NCBI RefSeq assembly: GCF_018398875.1
Contig: NZ_JAGWDK010000005.1
Coordinates: forward strand, 310,001-374,000
Length of the DNA stretch: 64,000 nucleotides
From: Bradyrhizobium sp. sGM-13
Lineage (GTDB): Bacteria; Pseudomonadota; Alphaproteobacteria; Rhizobiales; Xanthobacteraceae
Direction of reading: 5' to 3'
This document shows positions 10,165-20,717 of the stretch, piece by piece. How positions within the stretch are numbered: the stretch's first letter is position 1; the number at the start of each line of letters is the position of its first letter. The translations under genes and the position numbers were made by a program. The notes below the pieces were generated by a model. It did not search any database and had not been told where the DNA came from. It worked only from the letters and a program-made list of their open reading frames with translations.

Positions 10165-10647
10165 ATGCGTTGTCCTAGCTGCAACAGTCTCGATACGCAG
10201 GTGAAGGATTCGCGTCCGACCGAGGACTCGGCCGTGATCCGGCGGCGGCGGGTATGCATCGCCTGCAACTTCCGCTTCACCACCTTCGAGCGGGTTCAGT
10301 TGCGCGAACTGACGGTCATCAAGCGCAACGGCCGCCGGGTGCCGTTCGACCGCGACAAGCTGGTCCGCTCGCTGCAGATCTCCTTGCGCAAGCGCCCGGT
10401 CGATCCTGAGCGGGTCGAGAAGATGGTCTCGGCGATTGTGCGCGAACTCGAGAGCGGCGGCGAGGCGGAAGTCTCCTCGGAGGCGATCGGCGAGATCGTG
10501 ATGGAGCACCTGCGCCAGCTCGACGACGTCGCCTATGTGCGCTTCGCCTCCGTCTATCGCAATTTCCGCGAGGCCAAGGATTTTGAGACCGTGCTCGGCG
10601 AGCTCTCGGGCGAGGACGAAGCGCGGATCGCCACGTTGCGCAAATGA
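10165..10647 (+). CDS. nrdR: Transcriptional repressor NrdR
   Basis: NrdR is the zinc- and nucleotide-binding repressor of ribonucleotide reductase genes. The 160-residue protein has the zinc ribbon Cys3-Cys6 / Cys31-Cys34 (CPSC and CIAC) and an ATP-cone domain at about 49-139 ([20 protein letters not shown]), the normal layout and length. It lies 27 bp after glyA and overlaps the start of ribD by 4 bp (ATGA), so it is in the same transcript. No NrdR box was identified in the window and no reductase gene is present. Confidence 0.97.
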   Translation: MRCPSCNSLDTQVKDSRPTEDSAVIRRRRVCIACNFRFTTFERVQLRELTVIKRNGRRVPFDRDKLVRSLQISLRKRPVDPERVEKMVSAIVRELESGGEAEVSSEAIGEIVMEHLRQLDDVAYVRFASVYRNFREAKDFETVLGELSGEDEARIATLRK

Positions 10648-11795
10648 TCTTCCGCATCCTGGAAGACCAGTACGGGCAGAAGATCAGGGAGTCTAAAGCG
10701 GCGGACCAGCGCTTCATGCAGCTTGCGCTGTCGCTCGGCCGGCGCGGGCTGGGGCGCACCTGGTCCAACCCGGCCGTCGGGGCAGTCGTCGTGAAGGATG
10801 GCGTCATCATCGGGCGCGGCTGGACGCAACCGGGCGGGCGACCGCATGCCGAGCCGGAAGCCTTGAGGCGTGCCGGCGAGGCGGCGCAGGGCGCGACGCT
10901 GTATGTGACGCTGGAGCCCTGTTCGCATTTCGGCAAGTCGCCGCCTTGCGTCGACGCCGTGATCGCCTCCGGCATTGCGCGCGTGGTATCGGCGATCGAG
11001 GATCCCAATCCGGAGGTGGCCGGGCAGGGACATGCAAAACTCCGCGCGGCCGGGGTATCAGTCGATGTCGGGCTCGGTGCTCAGGAAGCCGCGCGCGATC
11101 ACGCCGGGCATTTTCGCCGCGTCCGCGACAAGCGCCCGCATGTGATCCTGAAACTCGCTGTCTCCGCCGACGACAAGATCGCTGCCGCAGGCCACAAGCC
11201 CGTTGCGATTACGGGCGAGGCCGCGAGAACGCGGGTGCATCTGTTGCGCGCGCAATGCGACGCCATCCTGGTTGGCATCGGCACCGTGCTGGCGGACGAC
11301 CCACTCCTGACCTGCCGCCTGCCGGGGATGGAAGCGCGGTCGCCCGTGCGCGTGGTGCTGGATCGTGCGCTGCGGCTGCCCGGCACCAGCAAGCTCGTTC
11401 AGTCCGCGCGGCAGACGCCGCTCTGGGTGATGACCTCAGATTTTGCCGAGGCGCCGGCCGCCGTGAAACTCGGTGCGGCAGGCGCGCAGGTGATACGTGT
11501 TGCGGCTACCGCGCAGCCGCCGTGGCTGGATCTATCGGCGGTGCTTCACGCGCTGTCCGACAAGGGCATCACAAGGCTGATGGTCGAAGGCGGATCGCGG
11601 GTGGCGTCGTCCTTCGTCGCGAGCGGCTTGGTCGATGAAATCTGGCTGTTGCGCGGTCCTGATAAAGTCGGCGCTGACGGCATTCCCGCGCTGGACGCAT
11701 TGCCGCTGTCGGCAATCACCGGGTCGCTCGCCTTCAAGCCACGTGCTAGCGAAGCGCTCGGCAAAGACACCCTGACTATTTACGAGCGCGCTTAA
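10644..11795 (+). CDS. ribD: Bifunctional riboflavin deaminase/reductase RibD
   Basis: RibD deaminates and then reduces the pyrimidine intermediate of riboflavin synthesis. The N-terminal cytidine-deaminase-like domain (about 20-160) has the zinc site HAEPEAL (His68, Glu70) with Cys93 and Cys102 of [12 protein letters not shown]. The C-terminal reductase domain (about 165-380) has [20 protein letters not shown] and [12 protein letters not shown]. 383 residues is a normal length. It overlaps nrdR by 4 bp and its TAA stop shares a base with the ATG of ribE. The visible N-terminal extension before [10 protein letters not shown] is about 20 residues, and ATG 10716 could be an alternative start. 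Confidence 0.97.
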   Translation: MIFRILEDQYGQKIRESKAADQRFMQLALSLGRRGLGRTWSNPAVGAVVVKDGVIIGRGWTQPGGRPHAEPEALRRAGEAAQGATLYVTLEPCSHFGKSPPCVDAVIASGIARVVSAIEDPNPEVAGQGHAKLRAAGVSVDVGLGAQEAARDHAGHFRRVRDKRPHVILKLAVSADDKIAAAGHKPVAITGEAARTRVHLLRAQCDAILVGIGTVLADDPLLTCRLPGMEARSPVRVVLDRALRLPGTSKLVQSARQTPLWVMTSDFAEAPAAVKLGAAGAQVIRVAATAQPPWLDLSAVLHALSDKGITRLMVEGGSRVASSFVASGLVDEIWLLRGPDKVGADGIPALDALPLSAITGSLAFKPRASEALGKDTLTIYERA

Positions 11796-12403
11796 TGTTC
11801 ACCGGAATTGTCACCGACATCGGCGAAATCGTCGCCCTGACGCCAACGGCGCAGGGGCAGTTGCACCGGATGCGGATCGCCTGCCGCTACGACCAGACGA
11901 CCATCGCCGATGGGGGCTCGATCGCCTGCAACGGCGTCTGCCTGACGGTAGTCGCTTCCGGCGTCGAAGGCGGCAAGACATGGTTCGACGTCGATGCCGC
12001 CGCGGAAACGCTCGGCATGACCACGGCCAAGCATTGGGCCAAGGGAACAAGGCTCAATCTCGAGCGCGCGCTGAAGATCGGCGACGAACTCGGCGGTCAT
12101 ATCGTGGCGGGCCATGCCGATGGCATCGCCACCATCGCCAGGCGCGACGATCTGCCCGATATGGCCCGGTTCGAACTGCGCACCACGCGAGAGCTGGCGC
12201 GTTTCATCGCCGCCAAAGGTTCGGTGACGCTGGATGGCGTGTCGCTGACCGTGAATACGGTCGAGGATGTCACATTTTCGGTGCTGATTATCCCGCACAC
12301 GCTCAGCGTCACCACGCTTGGCGGCTGGGCAGCAGGCAGCGAGGTCAATATCGAGGTCGACCTGATGGCCCGCTACGCGGCGCGGCTCTCGGAAATGAAG
12401 TGA
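11795..12403 (+). CDS. ribE: Riboflavin synthase alpha chain
   Basis: This enzyme dismutates two 6,7-dimethyl-8-ribityllumazine molecules into riboflavin. The 202-residue protein begins with the signature MFTGIV and contains two lumazine-binding repeats (about 1-97 and 98-200), each with the GGHIVAGHADG / CNGVCLTV type motifs. It overlaps ribD by one base. Translation coupling with ribD is likely. It is separated from ribH by 86 bp holding a striking inverted repeat. Confidence 0.96.
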   Translation: MFTGIVTDIGEIVALTPTAQGQLHRMRIACRYDQTTIADGGSIACNGVCLTVVASGVEGGKTWFDVDAAAETLGMTTAKHWAKGTRLNLERALKIGDELGGHIVAGHADGIATIARRDDLPDMARFELRTTRELARFIAAKGSVTLDGVSLTVNTVEDVTFSVLIIPHTLSVTTLGGWAAGSEVNIEVDLMARYAARLSEMK

Positions 12404-12437
12404 CAGGGTAACAGAGCGCGACTAAAACCGCGCGGAT

Positions 12438-12469
12438 GTTGACAATTTACACCGCTGCAAATTGCCAAC
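12438..12469. promoter_or_regulatory. Inverted repeat upstream of ribH
   Basis: GTTGACAATTT (12438-12448) and AAATTGCCAAC (12459-12469) are inverted 11-mers with one mismatch across 10 bp. The left arm contains a consensus-like TTGACA. It lies 21 bp before the ribH ATG, inside an otherwise tight operon, so it may be an internal promoter with an operator or an mRNA hairpin. It is not an FMN riboswitch: the conserved RFN motifs are absent. Confidence 0.5.
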
Positions 12470-12489
12470 ACGTGGAGATGGATTGAACA

Positions 12490-12981
12490 ATGGCAGACGC
12501 ACGGCGCGCACCGCTGAAAGACCAGACCGACATCACAGGCGCGCGCGCGCTGATCGTCGAGGCGCGGTTCTATGACGACATCCAGGACGCGCTGCTGGAT
12601 GGCGCCGTCGCCGAACTGAAGGCCGCCGGCGTGACGCATGACGTCATCACCGTGCCAGGCGCCTTGGAAATTCCGGCCGCGATCGCGATCGCGCTCGATG
12701 CCGCCGACAGAAACGGCAAGCCGTATGACGCGGCGATTGCGCTCGGCTGTGTGGTGCGCGGCGACACCATCCATTTCGAGATCGTCTCGATCGAATCCTC
12801 CCGCGCCCTGATGGACCTTGCGGTCGCGCGAAAGGTGCCGCTCGGCAACGGCATCATTACCGTCAATACCGAGGCGCAGGCCTGGGCGAGGGCGCGCGCC
12901 AGCGAGTTGAACAAGGGCGGCGACGCCGCGCGCGCGGCGCTGGCAATGCTGCGGATCAAACGCCGACTGGCAAAGGCTTAG
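12490..12981 (+). CDS. ribH: 6,7-dimethyl-8-ribityllumazine synthase
   Basis: RibH joins the ribityl-pyrimidine and dihydroxybutanone phosphate to make the riboflavin precursor; it assembles into pentamers or 60-mers. The 163-residue protein contains the family landmarks [15 protein letters not shown] (about 57-71) and [16 protein letters not shown] (about 84-99), with the catalytic His96 in DTIHFE. It precedes nusB by 3 bp, a linkage seen across many bacteria. The preceding gap has an inverted repeat that might give this part of the operon separate control. Confidence 0.97.
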   Translation: MADARRAPLKDQTDITGARALIVEARFYDDIQDALLDGAVAELKAAGVTHDVITVPGALEIPAAIAIALDAADRNGKPYDAAIALGCVVRGDTIHFEIVSIESSRALMDLAVARKVPLGNGIITVNTEAQAWARARASELNKGGDAARAALAMLRIKRRLAKA

Positions 12982-12984
12982 GCG

Positions 12985-13476
12985 ATGGCAGAGAAGAAGC
13001 CCGCCAAAACTCCCGACAAGAAAGCCAACCGCCGTGGCGCGGCGCGGCTCGCCGCCGTGCAGGCGCTGTACCAGATGGACATCGCTGGCGCCGGGATCAA
13101 CGACATCTTCGCCGAGTTTGAAAGCCACTGGCTCGGCAACGAGGTCGAGGGCGAGAAATACCTGCCGGCGGAAGCCGCCTTCTTCCGCGACGTGGTGTCG
13201 GGCGTGGTCCGCGACCAGGCGAGGCTCGATCCTCTGATCGACGACGCGCTGCAGAAGGGCTGGCCCTTGAAGCGGATCGACGCGATTTTGCGCGCGGTGC
13301 TGCGCGCCGGCTCCTACGAGCTCGAGCATCGCAAGGACGTGCCGGGCCGCGTGGTCGTATCCGAATATGTCGACGTCGCGCATGCCTTTGTCGAAAAGGA
13401 CGAGACCGGCATGGTCAACGCCGTGCTCGACCAGATCGCGCGCCAGTTCCGCGCCGACGAGTTCACGCGTGGCTAG
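12985..13476 (+). CDS. nusB: Transcription antitermination protein NusB
   Basis: NusB pairs with S10 (NusE) on boxA RNA in rRNA antitermination. The 163-residue all-helical protein opens with a Lys-rich tail (KKPAKTPDKKANRR), then RGAARLAAVQALYQMDIAG, the typical first helix, and ends with ISEYVDVAHAF-like sequence (VVSEYVDVAHAFVEKDETGMVNAVLD). It sits 3 bp after ribH and overlaps thiL by 8 bp. Confidence 0.97.
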   Translation: MAEKKPAKTPDKKANRRGAARLAAVQALYQMDIAGAGINDIFAEFESHWLGNEVEGEKYLPAEAAFFRDVVSGVVRDQARLDPLIDDALQKGWPLKRIDAILRAVLRAGSYELEHRKDVPGRVVVSEYVDVAHAFVEKDETGMVNAVLDQIARQFRADEFTRG

Positions 13477-14461
13477 CGGCAAACCAGTGTCCGGCGAGGA
13501 CTGGCTGATCGCGCGCTATTTCCGGCCGCTTGCAACCGACCCCGGCGCCTTTCGTCTCGACGACGACGTTGCGGTGCTGAAGCCATCCGGGGATGACATC
13601 GTGGTGACGACGGATGCGATTGTCGAGGGCGTGCATTTCCTGCCCGATGATCCGCCCGATGCGGTCGCACGCAAGGCGCTGCGAGTGAGCCTCAGCGATC
13701 TCGCCGCGAAGGGCGCAACGCCGGCCGGTTTTGTGCTGACGCTGGCGCTCCGCACCGCGGATGAGGCCTGGCTAAAACCGTTCGCGGCGGCGCTGGGCGA
13801 GGACATCCGGCAGTTCGCATGTCCGCTGCTCGGCGGCGATACGGTGTCGACGCCGGGGCCGCTGATGGTTTCGGTGACTGCATTCGGCCGCGTGCCGCCG
13901 GGCAGAATGGTCCATCGCAGCGGCGCCAAACCCGGCGAGCGCGTGATGGTCACGGGCACGATCGGAGACGCCGGGTTGGGGCTGGCTATCCTCCGCGGGG
14001 GAAAGGTGCATGCCGCCGCCGATACAGCCGCACGGGCGATGCTGGTCGGGCGCTATCGCGTCCCGCAGCCGCGCGTGGCGATGGCCGAGATCGTTCGCGA
14101 ATACGCCAGTGCTTCGATGGATGTCTCGGATGGGTTGGCCGGAGATCTGACAAAGCTCTGCGGCGCGTCGGGCGTGTCCGCCGTGGTCGATCTGGAGCAG
14201 GTGCCGCTGTCCGACGCGGCGCGGGGTTTGGTGTCGCGCGGCATTGTCGGACTGGAGACATTGATCGCCGGTGGCGACGATTACGAAATCCTCTGCGCGA
14301 TTCCCGAAGAGCGTGTTGAGGGCTTCGAAGCCGCCGCGCAGCGCGCAGGGGTTGCGCCTAGTTCCATCGGAACGATCGTTGTGGGGAGTTCAGTTCCGAA
14401 GTTCGTCGACAAAGAGGGCAACGAAATCGCGCTGGAACGGCTGTCCTACAGCCATTTTTGA
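13469..14461 (+). CDS. thiL: Thiamine-monophosphate kinase
   Basis: ThiL phosphorylates thiamine monophosphate to thiamine diphosphate. The start is GTG 13469, inside the end of nusB, giving 330 residues beginning MASGKPVSGEDWLIARYF; earlier codons in this frame only shadow nusB. The ATP/Mg region DDVAVLKPSGDDIVVTTDAI (about 26-45), GGDT (about 114-117) and MDVSDGLAGDL (about 214-224) are typical of this PurM-like fold. Its end defines the end of the operon; a short palindrome at about 14567-14578 may end transcription or belong to the cold-shock leader. Confidence 0.95.
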   Translation: MASGKPVSGEDWLIARYFRPLATDPGAFRLDDDVAVLKPSGDDIVVTTDAIVEGVHFLPDDPPDAVARKALRVSLSDLAAKGATPAGFVLTLALRTADEAWLKPFAAALGEDIRQFACPLLGGDTVSTPGPLMVSVTAFGRVPPGRMVHRSGAKPGERVMVTGTIGDAGLGLAILRGGKVHAAADTAARAMLVGRYRVPQPRVAMAEIVREYASASMDVSDGLAGDLTKLCGASGVSAVVDLEQVPLSDAARGLVSRGIVGLETLIAGGDDYEILCAIPEERVEGFEAAAQRAGVAPSSIGTIVVGSSVPKFVDKEGNEIALERLSYSHF

Positions 14462-14667
14462 GGGCACCGCATCATGCCGTCGGCTTTATTTCCTGCCGGC
14501 CATTGCAATTTCGCTGAAAACCTATAGGTTGTAGCGCATTCGATTACCGCCGTGCCTTTTTGAACGCGCCCCGCGGGGCTTCTTTCCAGAGACATCGTCG
14601 AGATTGGATTTGAATCCGTGCGATCGCCGCGCGGAATGAAAAGCCTATGTGCTTTGGAGAAGAGAAA

Positions 14668-14877
14668 ATGGCTACGGGAACAGTGAAGTGGTTCAACGGT
14701 CAAAAGGGTTTCGGTTTCATTGAGCCGAGCGATGGCAGCAAGGATGTGTTCGTGCACATCTCCGCCGTCGAGCGCGCCGGCCTTGGCGGGCTGGCCGAAG
14801 GTCAGAAGGTTCAGTTCGAACTCAAGACCGACAAGATGCGGGGCAAGGTAAGCGCGGAAAACCTGTCGCTGGTCTAA
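14668..14877 (+). CDS. Cold-shock domain protein (CspA family)
   Basis: A 69-residue single OB-fold protein, [20 protein letters not shown], with both RNA-binding motifs intact (KGFGFI and VFVHIS). It binds single-stranded RNA and DNA. Started at ATG 14668 because GGAGAAGAG lies upstream; an in-frame ATG at 14647 is less likely. The 200-bp upstream region is long enough for a structured 5' leader, a common control feature for this family. It ends in a strong terminator at 14921-14965. Confidence 0.96.
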   Translation: MATGTVKWFNGQKGFGFIEPSDGSKDVFVHISAVERAGLGGLAEGQKVQFELKTDKMRGKVSAENLSLV

Positions 14878-14920
14878 GGCCTCGAAACGGTCGTTTCACG
14901 GATGTACTGGAATGGCTCGT

Positions 14921-14965
14921 GAGCCCGCTCGATCCCTCCCGGGGTTGAGCGGGCTCTTGTATTTT
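14921..14965 (+). terminator. Rho-independent terminator after the cold-shock gene
   Basis: GAGCCCGCTC (14921-14930) pairs perfectly with GAGCGGGCTC (14947-14956), followed by TTGTATTTT. It lies 43 bp after the stop. Confidence 0.92.
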
Positions 14966-15101
14966 GGCCGGGCCGAATACCCGATGCCCCGGGCGCCAGT
15001 TGGCTGGACGTATTCCGGGTGACACCTTTCAAAAATCGACGGTTTTCGCCCTTGGTGACATTGCGCCGGAGGGACGATTTTGGCATGGTCCCGCCCGATT
15101 T

Positions 15102-15137
15102 GAGGCCGCCCTTCTGGGCAGGGAGGGCCTCCTTTTT
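15102..15137 (+). terminator. Orphan terminator-like hairpin in the hppA leader
   Basis: GAGGCC (15102-15107) pairs with GGCCTC (15126-15131), extended by CCCT/AGGG after a small internal loop, and is followed by CTTTTT. No gene precedes it closely, and the hppA start is 65 bp downstream. It could end a small RNA or attenuate hppA. Confidence 0.65.
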
Positions 15138-15202
15138 GTGCGTCCGCCGCAACTGCGGCGACGACGCGGGGGTGGAACGAACAAAAAACCGAGGCAAATT
15201 CA

Positions 15203-17323
<2,121 letters not shown>

Positions 17324-17349
17324 GCCGGCGAGAGGTTGATCAAAACGAA

Positions 17350-17375
17350 AACCCCGCGGTACGAGCCGCGGGGTT
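17350..17375. terminator. Bidirectional terminator between hppA and the CadC-like regulator
   Basis: AACCCCGCGG (17350-17359) pairs perfectly with CCGCGGGGTT (17366-17375). The plus strand continues with TTATT-like sequence, and the minus strand reads TTTTCGTTTT after the stem, so it is especially strong for the regulator gene, whose stop is at 17378. Confidence 0.9.
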
Positions 17376-17377
17376 AT

Positions 17378-18913
17378 TCATGCGCGAGCCCGGTCGAGCA
17401 TCTGCGATATCTGCTCGTCCCATTCTGGATGCAATTGCTTTAGCGGCGCGAGGAAATGACTCTCGGGCCCTGTCAACTCGTTCATGCGGCTTGCGCAGCG
17501 GCGTGCATCGTCCACTTTGCCGAGCGCGACATGGCAGCACGTGAGAGTTTCCAGTGTCGGACGAAACGTCGGGCGAATGGCGAGCACCCTGTTGGCGGTC
17601 GCAAGGGCGCGCTCGGCTTCTCCGGCGAGAAGCTGTGCATATGCGAGCAGATTGTACCAAGTGAGATTTTGCGGATCGTTCGGATTTAACGCCAGACCAT
17701 GCTCAAGTGGTTCGATTGCCTCTCGGGCCAGGCCCGCGAACAGACGGGCCAGGCCGAGAACCAGATGCCCCAATGCGAAGCTTGAGCTCAATGCGATCGC
17801 TTTCTCGGCTGCCGATACAGCCACCAGCGGCGCATTGCTGTATGCGCTGGCAATGGCGAAGGCGTAGTGCGCATACGGATCTCTCGGATCGAGTGCTATC
17901 GCGTGCGCCGCGGCATCAACGCCTTCCTTGCTGTCCGCGCCGGGCGCGTCGCTCCAGCCGTACGCGATTATCCCGGCGCTGACGCGCCCGAGCCAGATGT
18001 GTGATTCCGGCAAATCCGGGTCGATTGTACAAGCGTGGCGAAAGAGCGCCCGCGCCGCCAGGTGGCCGTCGCGGGTGACCTTGTGGAAATGCCACATTCC
18101 CCGACGCACCAGGTCCCACGCAGTCATGTTGCCGGTATGCAGCATGGCCGCAACGTAGGATTCGCTTTTGAGAAGCTCGGGCTCGATCGCACCCGCTACC
18201 CGCTCGGCGATCTCGTCCTGGATCGCAAAGACGTCCGCCATCTCCAGATCGTAGCGCTCCGCCCATACATTGCTGCCGTCGCTCGCGTCGATGACCTGAG
18301 CCGTAATGCGCAGTCGAAGGGCGGATTGGCGAACGCTTCCCTGCAACACGTAACGCGCGCCAAGCTCGCGAGCGGCTTGCAGCACATCGATCTGCTTGCC
18401 CTTGAAAATAAAGGCAGAACCGCGCCCGATAACCCGGAACCAGCGAAACCGGGATAGCGCCGTGATGATGTCTTCGGTGAGCCCATCGGCGAGATATTCC
18501 TTATCGACCTCGCCAATGATGCCGAAAGGCAGAACCGCGATAATCGGGCGCGACTGGGCATTGCTCTCAGCGCGCTGCGGCGTGGCGCTCTGGGCCCGGG
18601 AAGCGACCGGCCCAGCAAACCGGTAGCCGACGCGCGGAACGGTAGTGATCCATTCAGCGCCGTCATGGGCGGTGCCGAGCAGCTTGCGCAGCGCCGCGAT
18701 CTGGACTGACAGGTTGCTTTCCTCCACGGCGACGCCAGGCCAGGCAACGTCCATCAGGCTCGCTTTGCCGAGGATTTTGCCGGGCGACTGCAGGAAAGCC
18801 TGCAGCAGGAGGAGGCCCTTTTGGCCGACCGCGACCGGTCGGCCGTCCCGCGACAGCATTCCGCGATCCATATCAAGCATGAACGGGCCAAAGGTGAAGG
18901 GCTCGCTGGGCAT
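17378..18913 (-). CDS. CadC-like winged-helix regulator with TolB-like and TPR domains
   Basis: A 511-residue cytosolic protein. An OmpR/PhoB-type winged helix occupies about 5-100 (ESNLSVQIAALRKLLG and TTVPRVGYRFAGPV are its recognition helix and wing). A domain of the kind found in adenylate-cyclase-associated and TolB-like proteins follows (PIIAVLPFGIIGEVDKEYLA, about 120-260). TPR helices fill about 260-505 (for example PRDPYAHYAFAIAS). There is no receiver domain and no membrane helix, so the signal probably enters through the TPR part. It diverges from a cupin gene, and a direct repeat between them may be its operator. Target genes are unknown. Confidence 0.85.
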   Translation of the reverse strand: MPSEPFTFGPFMLDMDRGMLSRDGRPVAVGQKGLLLLQAFLQSPGKILGKASLMDVAWPGVAVEESNLSVQIAALRKLLGTAHDGAEWITTVPRVGYRFAGPVASRAQSATPQRAESNAQSRPIIAVLPFGIIGEVDKEYLADGLTEDIITALSRFRWFRVIGRGSAFIFKGKQIDVLQAARELGARYVLQGSVRQSALRLRITAQVIDASDGSNVWAERYDLEMADVFAIQDEIAERVAGAIEPELLKSESYVAAMLHTGNMTAWDLVRRGMWHFHKVTRDGHLAARALFRHACTIDPDLPESHIWLGRVSAGIIAYGWSDAPGADSKEGVDAAAHAIALDPRDPYAHYAFAIASAYSNAPLVAVSAAEKAIALSSSFALGHLVLGLARLFAGLAREAIEPLEHGLALNPNDPQNLTWYNLLAYAQLLAGEAERALATANRVLAIRPTFRPTLETLTCCHVALGKVDDARRCASRMNELTGPESHFLAPLKQLHPEWDEQISQMLDRARA

Positions 18914-18931
18914 GCGGCGAGCTTACCGAGC

Positions 18932-18948
18932 TTTGGAAGAATTTGGAA
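18932..18948. promoter_or_regulatory. Direct repeat TTTGGAA, candidate operator
   Basis: TTTGGAA occurs at 18932-18938 and again at 18942-18948, a 10-bp period. It lies between the divergent regulator and cupin genes. OmpR-type winged helices bind tandem half-sites at a 10-11 bp period, so this could be the regulator's site; this is inference. Confidence 0.4.
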
Positions 18949-19035
18949 TTTTTCGGACCAATCTTTGAGACTCCGGCCCTCCAGACAAGTGATCCTGCGC
19001 ATGTTGGGCAAAGCAACCCGAACCGGAGAGATGAC

Positions 19036-19482
19036 ATGAGCAACATGATCGTACGGGAACGGCACGGCGTGGACTCGGGAGCTGGCGGGAAGGGGGTCGT
19101 CGTGAAGGGAAGTGCCGGCTACCGCGCCGAGCAGGGTTCTGACTATCAGCCGGGGATCAGCGCGGAGACTGTCGGCTCGAAAATGATCTGGCTCGGCATC
19201 ATTACGCTGCCGGCCGGCCGACGCACCAAAGCCCACGTCCACGAGCATCATGAGACGGCGCTCTACATGATGAGCGGGGACGAGCTGGAGATCTGGACCG
19301 GCGACCAGCTACAGCACTGTGAAAAGGTGCATCCTGGTGACTACATCTACATTCCGGCGGGCGTCCTGCACGTTGCGGTCAATCGCGCCGACACGCCGTC
19401 GGTCTTCGTCGGATCGCGTAGTGAGGCGACTGCGCAGGAGAGCGTGGTGATGCGGCCGGAGATGGACGAGCGGGTCCCGTGA
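19036..19482 (+). CDS. Cupin-domain protein
   Basis: A 148-residue protein with a single beta-barrel cupin domain (about 50-135). Metal-ligand candidates are in HVHEHHETALYMMSG (motif 1) and HPGDYIYIPAGVLHVAVN (motif 2). Started at ATG 19036 because GGAGAG precedes it; an in-frame ATG at 18943 would make an implausible tail. It may bind a small ligand or be a small metal-dependent enzyme; the substrate is unknown. It is divergent from the CadC-like regulator and ends at a terminator, so it is a single-gene unit and a plausible target of that regulator. Confidence 0.85.
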   Translation: MSNMIVRERHGVDSGAGGKGVVVKGSAGYRAEQGSDYQPGISAETVGSKMIWLGIITLPAGRRTKAHVHEHHETALYMMSGDELEIWTGDQLQHCEKVHPGDYIYIPAGVLHVAVNRADTPSVFVGSRSEATAQESVVMRPEMDERVP

Positions 19483-19534
19483 GTGGCCGCTGGCGATCCT
19501 GACGCACTGAGCGGCGACAAGCTGATCGAAAAAG

Positions 19535-19568
19535 AACCCCGCGGTGAAAGCCGCGGGGCTTTGATTTT
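19535..19568. terminator. Terminator after the cupin gene
   Basis: CCCCGCGG (19537-19544) pairs with CCGCGGGG (19551-19558), followed by CTTTGATTTT. The stem sequence is nearly the same as that after hppA. It lies between convergent genes. Confidence 0.85.
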
Positions 19569-19586
19569 GGATGAGACGTCTGGCGC

Positions 19587-20591
19587 TCAGCCCGCGTCCA
19601 TCTGCAGACCTTCGCGCTTGATGATGTCGCCGAACTTCGTCGTCTCCGCCTGGAGGAAATCGGAATACTGCTGCGGCGTCCCATAATCGGTGCGTGCGCC
19701 GATCTTGGCCATCTGTTCCTTGATGTCATCGCGCTCCAGGAACACCTTGATCTCCTTGTTGAGCGCGTCGAGGACAGGGGCGGGCACACTCTTCGGCAGG
19801 AAAATGCCGAACCAGGATGAGACGTCGAATTTTGCAAGCTCCGGTGCGCTCTCACGCATGGTGGGGACCTTGGGCGCCAGCGCGGCACGCTCCGGCGTAG
19901 TCACCGCCAGAGCATTGAGCTTGCCGTCCAGAACCTGCGGCAGCGTCGGATAGAGATTGTCGAACAGGATCTGGATATCGCCGGCAAGCGCGGCCTGCAG
20001 CGCCGGGCCGGCGCCGCGGAACGGCACGTGAACCATTTTCAGGCCGGTCAATTGCAGGAACCAAGCACCGGTGAGGTGCGGGCTCTGTCCGACGCCGGAC
20101 GAGGCATAGGTGAGCTTGTCCGGATTGGCCTTGATACAGGCGATCAGTTCTCCGATCGACTTGATGCCGGTCGACGGATGGGCCGACACGATATTTGGAA
20201 TCCGGATCAAGTTGGAAACCGGCTGCAACTGATCCGCCTTGTAGGGCATGTTGCGGAAGATGCTGTAGGCGATCGCGTTGGGGCCGGGATTGCCAACGAG
20301 GATGGTGTGTCCATCCCCCTTGCTGCGAACGGCTTCGGCGGTGCCGATGGTGCCGCCGCCGCCGGAACGGTTTTCCACGACCGCGGACTGGCCCCACGCC
20401 TTCTGCAGATGTGCGGCCAGCAACCTCCCCATCACGTCGGTGGTGCCCCCTGGCGCCGCCGGCACGATGAGGCGCACGGTCTCGGTCGGTCGCCAGTCGG
20501 AGCCGAAGCTTGAGCGCGGCAAGATCGCTGCCGCTGAAATGGCTGCAGCTCCAGTCAAAACGCGGCGTCGAGAAATAGCTTTAATCTTCAC
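19587..20591 (-). CDS. Tripartite tricarboxylate transporter binding protein (Bug/TctC family)
   Basis: A 334-residue periplasmic solute-binding protein. I start it at GTG 20591 because CAGGGAG lies 7 nt upstream, although the frame is open further. The N-terminus KIKAISRRRVLTGAAAISAAA is a twin-arginine-type signal. Family signatures include VRLIVPAAPGGTTDVMGRLL and VENRSGGGGTIG near the N-terminus, and the central VPFRGAGPALQAALAGDIQ. These proteins bind carboxylates such as sugar acids, dicarboxylates or aromatic acids. No TctA/TctB membrane subunits are next to it, which is usual for orphan Bug proteins. Ligand unknown. Confidence 0.9.
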   Translation of the reverse strand: MKIKAISRRRVLTGAAAISAAAILPRSSFGSDWRPTETVRLIVPAAPGGTTDVMGRLLAAHLQKAWGQSAVVENRSGGGGTIGTAEAVRSKGDGHTILVGNPGPNAIAYSIFRNMPYKADQLQPVSNLIRIPNIVSAHPSTGIKSIGELIACIKANPDKLTYASSGVGQSPHLTGAWFLQLTGLKMVHVPFRGAGPALQAALAGDIQILFDNLYPTLPQVLDGKLNALAVTTPERAALAPKVPTMRESAPELAKFDVSSWFGIFLPKSVPAPVLDALNKEIKVFLERDDIKEQMAKIGARTDYGTPQQYSDFLQAETTKFGDIIKREGLQMDAG

Positions 20592-20717
20592 AAGTTCACT
20601 CCCTGCTGAATCATTGTTTGCAGGAAAGCGTAGGCAGCGCGCATGCAGAGAGCAAGCGGGCGACTTGGCGCATGATTTCCGCGCCACGGAACAGAGTGAA
20701 TCAGAACTGACCGAGCG

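Larger units (their letters stand above)
14878..15202. other. Region between cold-shock gene and hppA
   Basis: 325 bp without a protein gene hold two terminators: the one ending the cold-shock gene and an orphan one at 15102-15137. The 135 bp between them could be a short RNA gene or the hppA leader. No convincing promoter was fixed. Confidence 0.5.

Noticed and set aside
12404..12489. FMN riboswitch before ribH
   Set aside because: No RFN consensus blocks; only a simple inverted repeat is present.
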